Shown here: positions 41,563 to 45,781 of the stretch, one piece after another
Layout of the letters: the number at the start of each line of letters is the position of its first letter
Numbering within the stretch: position 1 is the first letter of the stretch
From: an uncultured Alphaproteobacteria bacterium
GTDB taxonomy: Bacteria > Pseudomonadota > Alphaproteobacteria > RF32 > CAG-239
Direction of reading: 5' to 3'
DNA length: 45,781 nt
NCBI GenBank assembly: GCA_944391725.1
Contig: CALXUQ010000006.1
Span: 1 to 45,781 of the forward strand
Notes under the pieces: model-generated
Told to the model about the DNA's origin: nothing
Database searches by the model: none
Seen by the model: the letters and a program-made list of their open reading frames with translations, nothing else
Made by a program: the position numbers and the translations under genes

Positions 41563-42354
41563 ATGCTACTACACGCAATCGAAAAGTTTTTAAGAAGACA
41601 GGGCAAACCGCTGGTTAAGTTTGTTACCCGCATTGGTGAATTGTCAATTTTTATTGCCCAGTCCTTGTATCATAGCGTCACCCCTCCTTTTTACGGTCGT
41701 TTGTTGTTCAAACAAATGATTGATATCGGGTTCTATTCTTTACCGGTTGTTGGCTTAACCACCATTTTTGCCGGTATGGTCATTGCTTTGCAGAGCTATT
41801 CGGGCTTTGCGAGCTTTGGTGCAGAAAGTACAGTTGCAAGCGTAGTGCTGATTTCGGTCACTCGCGAACTGGCTCCGGTGCTTTCGGCTTTGATGGTTGC
41901 CGGGCGTATCGGTGCGGCCATGGCGGCTGAAATCGGCACCATGAGAGTTACCGAACAAATTGATGCCTTGGTAACATTGTCGACCAATCCGTTCAAATAT
42001 TTGGTTGCCCCGAGATTAATTGCCGGCGTTTTGGTCTTGCCGATTTTGGTATTAATTGGTGATGTTATTGGTATTTTCGGTGGCTATGTGGTTGGTGTTT
42101 ATAAACTGGGCTTTAACCCGGCTAACTATGTTAATGCCACCTTGCAGGAGCTGCAAGCTTTGGATATCACCACCGGTGTAGTCAAAGCGGCAGTGTTTGG
42201 GTTTATCATTTCCTTAATGGGCTGTTATAATGGTTACAAGTCCAAGGGTGGCGCCCAAGGTGTGGGTACGGCTACCACCAATGCCGTGGTTTCGGCCTCC
42301 ATTTTGATTTTGATTTTCAACTACATCATTACCGAAGTTTTCTTCTCCAAATAA
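41563..42354 (+). CDS. mlaE: MlaE-type ABC transporter permease
   Basis: A 263-residue inner-membrane permease of the Mla/Mce lipid transport family, which maintains outer-membrane asymmetry. Evidence: GFYSLPVVGLTTIFAGMVIA early on, then SVTRELAPVLSALMVAGRIG and AAEIGTMRVTEQIDAL, the MlaE signature, then GGYVVGVYKLG and five to six hydrophobic helices. mlaF follows by 12 bp. mlaD/mlaC are not in the window, and the next genes are unrelated. GATGAG precedes the ATG. Confidence 0.94.
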   Translation: MLLHAIEKFLRRQGKPLVKFVTRIGELSIFIAQSLYHSVTPPFYGRLLFKQMIDIGFYSLPVVGLTTIFAGMVIALQSYSGFASFGAESTVASVVLISVTRELAPVLSALMVAGRIGAAMAAEIGTMRVTEQIDALVTLSTNPFKYLVAPRLIAGVLVLPILVLIGDVIGIFGGYVVGVYKLGFNPANYVNATLQELQALDITTGVVKAAVFGFIISLMGCYNGYKSKGGAQGVGTATTNAVVSASILILIFNYIITEVFFSK

Positions 42355-42366
42355 CAAGGAGCTACC

Positions 42367-43131
42367 ATGTCAGATACAAAAATAAAAATTTCCGGTCTCA
42401 AAAAAGCCTTTGGCAAGAAGGTTGTTTTAGATGGCTTAGACTTAGACATTCGCAAAGGTGAATCTTTGGTGGTGATAGGGGGGTCGGGTACCGGTAAATC
42501 GGTGCTGATTAAATGCATTCAGGGCTTACTGCAACCCGACGCCGGTTCCATATTGATTGATGATCAAGAAGTTGTCGGCCTCAAAGAAAGCGAGAAAGAG
42601 GAAATGCACTCCAAAATGGGGATGCTGTTCCAAGGCGGAGCTTTGTTTGATAGCTTAAGCGTGTGGGAGAATGTGGCTTTTGGCTTGCTTGAAAACCAAA
42701 AAATGAACAAAAAGCAGGCCAAAAACGAGGCTATTCGAGTTTTGCGTCAAGTAGGTCTAGCTCCTGATGTTGCCGATTTGTCTCCGTCAGAATTGTCCGG
42801 CGGTATGCAAAAGCGCGTAGGCTTGGCGCGAGCCATTGCCACTCGTCCGGAAATAATTTTCTTTGACGAACCGACCACCGGTTTGGATCCGATAATGGCT
42901 GACGTAATCAACGACTTGATTATTGAGTCGGTCAAAGGCTTGGGTGCAACCGCCTTGACCATTACTCACGATATGGCCTCGGCCCGCAAAATTGCCGATA
43001 GAATAGCCATGCTGTATAAAGGCAAAATCATCTGGCAGGGCACGGTCAAAGAAATGGATAAAACGACCGATCCTTATGTCTGCCAGTTTATTAACGGCTG
43101 CTCGCAAGGACCGATAAAAGTAGAGGTATAA
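42367..43131 (+). CDS. mlaF: MlaF-type ABC transporter ATP-binding protein
   Basis: A 254-residue ATPase that powers the MlaE permease. Walker A VIGGSGTGKSVLIKCI, signature LSGGMQKRVGLARAIA and Walker B EIIFFDEPTTGLDP are standard, with TITHDMASARKIADRI as the H-loop. AAGGAG precedes the ATG. mlaE lies directly upstream; radA begins 1 bp after the stop. Confidence 0.95.
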   Translation: MSDTKIKISGLKKAFGKKVVLDGLDLDIRKGESLVVIGGSGTGKSVLIKCIQGLLQPDAGSILIDDQEVVGLKESEKEEMHSKMGMLFQGGALFDSLSVWENVAFGLLENQKMNKKQAKNEAIRVLRQVGLAPDVADLSPSELSGGMQKRVGLARAIATRPEIIFFDEPTTGLDPIMADVINDLIIESVKGLGATALTITHDMASARKIADRIAMLYKGKIIWQGTVKEMDKTTDPYVCQFINGCSQGPIKVEV

Positions 43132-43132
43132 C

Positions 43133-44503
43133 ATGGCCAAACGTGGTGGAAGTGAATTTGTTTGTCAAAACTGCGGCATGGTGTATCCGCGTTGGCAGGG
43201 CAAATGCGATGCCTGCGGTGAGTGGAATTCCATTATTGAGGAAAAAGTCGGCGGGGAGGGGTTTTCAAACCTTCCGAGCAAACGCAAAGGACAGATTATA
43301 GACTTTGTACCCCTAAGCGGCAGCCAAGAGAAATTAGATAGATTAACCACCACCATCAAAGAATTGGACCGCGTCTGTGGCGGCGGATTGGTAGCTGGCT
43401 CAGTCATTTTGGTAGGTGGCGACCCCGGAATTGGAAAGTCGACCTTACTGTTGCAAACCTGCGCCAAAGTTGCGGAACTACCTGGAAATCATGAGTGCTA
43501 TTACATCTCCGGAGAAGAAGCGATTGACCAGGTACGGATTCGCGCCAAACGTTTGGGTTTGGAGAAAGCTCCGGTCAAGTTAGCCAGTGCCACCGATATC
43601 AAGGATATTATCGCCACTTTGGAAAAATCCAATGCCGCGGTAGTGATAATAGATTCTATCCAAACCATGTATTTGGAGGAAGTTGAATCCACTCCGGGCA
43701 GTGTGGCGCAAGTCAGAGCCTGTAGTTATGAGCTGATAAAACTGGCCAAAAAGAAGGGTTTTACCTTGTTTTTGGTAGGTCATGTCACCAAACAAGGTTC
43801 TATTGCCGGCCCGAGAGTTTTGGAGCACATGGTTGATACGGTTTTGTATTTTGAGGGCGAGCGTGGCCACCATTTCCGAATTTTGCGAGCGGTAAAGAAC
43901 CGCTACGGAGCCACTGACGAGATTGGCGTTTTTGAAATGCAGGACCAAGGTTTGGTCGAGGTTGAAAACCCCTCCGCGCTGTTTTTGGCCGAAAGACAAG
44001 GCAATATATCTGGTTCTTGTGTTTTTGCGGGCATTGAAGGTTCCAGACCGGTTTTAGTCGAGATACAAGCTCTGGTCAGCCCGACCGGATATGCCAGCCC
44101 CAAACGTGCGGTAGTCGGCTGGGACAGCAACCGTCTGGCCATGGTTTTGGCGGTATTAGAAGCGCGTTGCGGCATGAACTTGAGTTCGCAAGATGTCTAC
44201 TTAAACATTGCCGGCGGCTTGCGGATAACCGAACCGGCGGCAGACTTAGCGGTTGCCATGGCCATAATTTCATCTTTGACCAACAAGCCGCTCCCGCATG
44301 ATATGGTAATTTTTGGCGAGATAGGCTTGTCAGGAGAGGTGAGGGCGGTCAGCCAGCCGTCATTACGTATGAAAGAGGCGCGGAAGTTGGGTTTTGCCAG
44401 TGTTGTCATGCCGCCGCGCCACAGCAAGGACAATGGCAAGAGCTATGATTTGAATGTTTACGAAATCGGCAATGTCCAAAGATTGATAAATATGTTTAAC
44501 TAA
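43133..44503 (+). CDS. radA: DNA repair helicase RadA (Sms)
   Basis: A 456-residue RecA-like branch-migration ATPase in recombinational repair. It has an N-terminal Cys4 zinc finger (CQNCGMVYPRWQGKCDACGEW), a P-loop (VGGDPGIGKSTLLLQT), the RadA motif KNRYG (in RAVKNRYGATDEIGVFEM) and a C-terminal Lon-protease-like domain (SPTGYASPKRAVVGWDSNRL onward). Length is standard. cvpA follows by 13 bp, the common alphaproteobacterial radA-cvpA order. Confidence 0.97.
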   Translation: MAKRGGSEFVCQNCGMVYPRWQGKCDACGEWNSIIEEKVGGEGFSNLPSKRKGQIIDFVPLSGSQEKLDRLTTTIKELDRVCGGGLVAGSVILVGGDPGIGKSTLLLQTCAKVAELPGNHECYYISGEEAIDQVRIRAKRLGLEKAPVKLASATDIKDIIATLEKSNAAVVIIDSIQTMYLEEVESTPGSVAQVRACSYELIKLAKKKGFTLFLVGHVTKQGSIAGPRVLEHMVDTVLYFEGERGHHFRILRAVKNRYGATDEIGVFEMQDQGLVEVENPSALFLAERQGNISGSCVFAGIEGSRPVLVEIQALVSPTGYASPKRAVVGWDSNRLAMVLAVLEARCGMNLSSQDVYLNIAGGLRITEPAADLAVAMAIISSLTNKPLPHDMVIFGEIGLSGEVRAVSQPSLRMKEARKLGFASVVMPPRHSKDNGKSYDLNVYEIGNVQRLINMFN

Positions 44504-44516
44504 AAGGATATCGGCA

Positions 44517-45284
44517 ATGAATAATGTTGACGTCATAATCTTGATAATCATGGGAATATCGGCCTTAATCGCCTTAAACCGGGGGTTAGTTAAGGAAGTA
44601 TTGTCCATCATTGGCTGGGTCTTTGCGATTATTGCGATTATATATTTATTACCGATATTTGAGCCGGTCATAGAAGAATATGTGGTTGGCGGATGGATGT
44701 CATCGGTTGTGACGGCCATATTGATTTTGATAGTTTTCATGTTGCTGTGGTATTTTGCCACCAACGGGCTGATAAAAGACATCAGAAACTCCAAATTGAG
44801 CACGGCAGACCGCATTTTAGGCCTATTTTTTGGGATTGCCCGCGCCTTTTTACTGGTAGTTTTGTTTAATATCATGATTGGCTGGATGATGCCCGAAAAG
44901 ACTCAGCCGGAAGTTTTGCAAGAGTCAAAATATTTTCAGCTTGCCGGCAAATTTGCCAAACCCTTAGAAGAAATGTTGCCGGAAGAAACCTTGGTTGACA
45001 TTAAGGATAAGGCTCGCACCTGGGGAGAAAAGAGGAGCAAGGAAGAAGGTGAGGAAGAAGAGAAAGAAGTTTCCGAGCCCAACAAATCCGCCCCGGCCAA
45101 GAAGGTGCATAATCGCCCCGGAGACGATGCTGAAGAACTTTTTGATAAGTTGGCACGTCCGCAAATCAAAAAGGCCTCAGAGCGGCTTAAAAACGATTCC
45201 GGCAAGGGCAAAGCGGAAGAAGACGGCTACAACATCCATGAAAGAGCCAATTTAGACCGCCTGATTGAAAATACCATAGATTAG
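44517..45284 (+). CDS. cvpA: CvpA-family membrane protein
   Basis: A 255-residue inner-membrane protein. Four helices (residues about 5-120) carry the CvpA start DVIILIIMGISALIALNRGL, with GWVFAIIAIIYLLP next. A long charged, probably disordered tail (from about 165) is rich in Lys and Glu (SKEEGEEEEKEVSEP), and a short conserved end (YNIHERANLDRLIENTID) closes the protein. The purF gene that often follows is not here; the region beyond is repeat-rich. AAGGA precedes the ATG. Confidence 0.92.
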   Translation: MNNVDVIILIIMGISALIALNRGLVKEVLSIIGWVFAIIAIIYLLPIFEPVIEEYVVGGWMSSVVTAILILIVFMLLWYFATNGLIKDIRNSKLSTADRILGLFFGIARAFLLVVLFNIMIGWMMPEKTQPEVLQESKYFQLAGKFAKPLEEMLPEETLVDIKDKARTWGEKRSKEEGEEEEKEVSEPNKSAPAKKVHNRPGDDAEELFDKLARPQIKKASERLKNDSGKGKAEEDGYNIHERANLDRLIENTID

Positions 45285-45377
45285 GCCGACAAAGAGTAAT
45301 CGCTCATTTCTCATAGAAATAAAAAAGGGTCATCCTTCGTTTGCGTTAGCAATATTTAAAGTCATCCCTCAAAAATG

Positions 45378-45478
45378 GTCATCCCTCGACTACGAAAGTA
45401 GTCGTCCAGGGATCTTCCGATTAGTATTAACAAATTCGAAGACCCCTTGATGGTTACTGACGTAACCAAGGGGTGACA
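45378..45478. repeat. Palindromic intergenic repeat, copy 3
   Basis: Third copy of the element at 64-179 and 1750-1850: GTCATCCCTCGACTACG start, hairpin 45381-45413, then TTCGAAGACCCCTTGATGG as in copy 2 and a GGTTAC/GTAACC stem as in copy 1. It is a mosaic of the other two. Confidence 0.85.
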
Positions 45479-45617
45479 TTATATTATTATCAACCCGTTC
45501 TACTGGTAGCATCGCGGCTCTTGGGCACATACGCCAAGCAACAAACTGATGCCTCAGGCGCTGCCTGCCGCGCACCCGTCGTCCGGGGATCTTCCGATTA
45601 GTATTAACAAATTCTAA
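45401..45617. repeat. Pair of 40-bp direct repeats
   Basis: 45401-45440 and 45578-45617 are identical except for two bases, both running from GTCGTCC through GGGATCTTCCGATTAG to ACAAATTC. They bracket about 137 bp that includes the rest of repeat copy 3 and the GC-rich stretch. Confidence 0.85.
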
Positions 45618-45659
45618 TCTCATTGCTGATTAGCGCAATAATTAATAGGGAAAAGTTTG

Positions 45660-45706
45660 GATAAAAAAGATACCCCGACAGCGCCATAGCCACTGCCGAG
45701 GTACCT
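45660..45706 (-). terminator. Terminator of the gene entering from the right edge
   Basis: GATACCCCGACAGCG (45669-45683) and CACTGCCGAGGTACC (45691-45705) form a 15-bp stem in the minus-strand RNA with several G-U pairs, followed by a T run. The G-U pairs would be A-C mismatches in the other strand, which fixes the direction. Confidence 0.8.
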
Positions 45707-45763
45707 CGAAAGAAATTGCATAACATAATAATATTTTGGTACCAAACCGGTTTTAGAAAATCA

Positions 45764-45781
45764 TCACACAACGCACCGCAC
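45764..45781 (-). CDS. 3' end of a Lcl/DUF1566-type secreted protein gene (partial)
   Basis: Only the last five codons (Val-Arg-Cys-Val-Val) and a TGA are inside the window. The match to the end of the protein at 283-1701 (GYVRCVLAF) is short. However, the downstream DNA also matches: TATTATTATGTT followed by TTTCTTTC and a terminator hairpin occur at the same distance in both loci. A related gene therefore probably enters from the right. Confidence 0.55.
   Translation of the reverse strand: MRCVV

Larger units (their letters stand above)
45285..45763. other. Gene-free repeat-rich stretch after cvpA
   Basis: No convincing gene. It holds GTCATCCTTC (45329) and GTCATCCCTC (45361) half-copies, palindromic repeat copy 3 (45378-45478), a locally GC-rich stretch (about 45505-45585), a second partial repeat copy (45578-45617), and the terminator of the gene that enters from the right edge. 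Confidence 0.75.

Noticed and set aside
45390-45623. A 77-codon minus-strand reading frame after cvpA
   Set aside because: It lies entirely in repeat DNA; its repeated peptide (EFVNTNRKIPGR) is just the translated 40-bp direct repeat. No ribosome binding site or homology.
1-45781. CRISPR arrays, rRNA or tRNA genes, insertion sequences, prophage genes
   Set aside because: None seen: no regularly spaced direct repeats, no transposase or integrase reading frames, no rRNA-like segments.

Overview
The window is a stretch of chromosome from an AT-rich alphaproteobacterium, centred on its replication origin. Gene content and order are alphaproteobacterial: dnaQ, coaE, [oriC], rho, mnmE, mnmG, rsmG, parA and parB on one axis; secB, a Tim44-domain protein, mltA and an Smr-domain protein; a mitofilin-like plus HemY-like pair divergent from tsaD; and a truncated HPr kinase next to tsaE. 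The low GC content, many lineage-specific small proteins and Cys-rich secreted proteins suggest an uncultured, probably host- or gut-associated lineage. That last point is an inference from gene style, not something the sequence proves.

Layout. Positions 1-2860: two Cys-rich secreted proteins on the minus strand, with two copies of a palindromic repeat. 3087-9473: an AmpG-like permease, trmL, ychF, pth and rplY, then a patch of small unknown membrane proteins and an unusual cluster of GANTC sites. 9639-15085: the pnp/rpsO/truB/rbfA RNA and ribosome block, interrupted by two unknown genes. 15193-19083: an operon of mitofilin-like protein, HemY-like protein and an ADP-dependent sugar kinase. 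19175-25740: tsaD-nth, then smr, mltA, tim44, secB, dnaQ and coaE. 25741-26234: a gene-free origin with DnaA boxes and two perfect CtrA boxes. 26235-38794: rho, mnmE, mnmG, an HD protein, a divergent murA, two PHP phosphatases, rsmG, parA, parB and a small ferredoxin-thioredoxin-reductase-like protein. 38854-45284: thyX, a membrane-anchored nuclease, tsaE, hprK, mlaE, mlaF, radA and cvpA. 45285-45781: the same palindromic repeat again and the last codons of another secreted protein related to the first gene.

How it fits together. Most genes left of 25.7 kb are on the minus strand and most genes right of 26.2 kb are on the plus strand, so transcription runs with replication away from the origin. 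ParA, ParB and three parS-type sites (31850, 36153, 41195) give an origin-segregation system. AmpG-like protein, MltA and MurA handle peptidoglycan; MlaE/F lipid transport; TrmL, MnmE, MnmG, TsaD, TsaE, TruB, Pth, RbfA and RsmG translation. hemC/hemD are absent between tsaD and the mitofilin/HemY pair, and hemE is absent beside rho, although these genes are expected there in relatives.

Most notable signals: a 15-base motif (consensus AACACTGTATTTAAA) repeated seven times in one orientation and in two reading frames inside genes between 28.9 and 38.5 kb; nine GANTC sites in 174 bp upstream of a small gene; a hairpin that would hide the thyX ribosome binding site; an archaeal-type ADP-dependent kinase; and repeat-associated Cys-rich surface genes at both ends.
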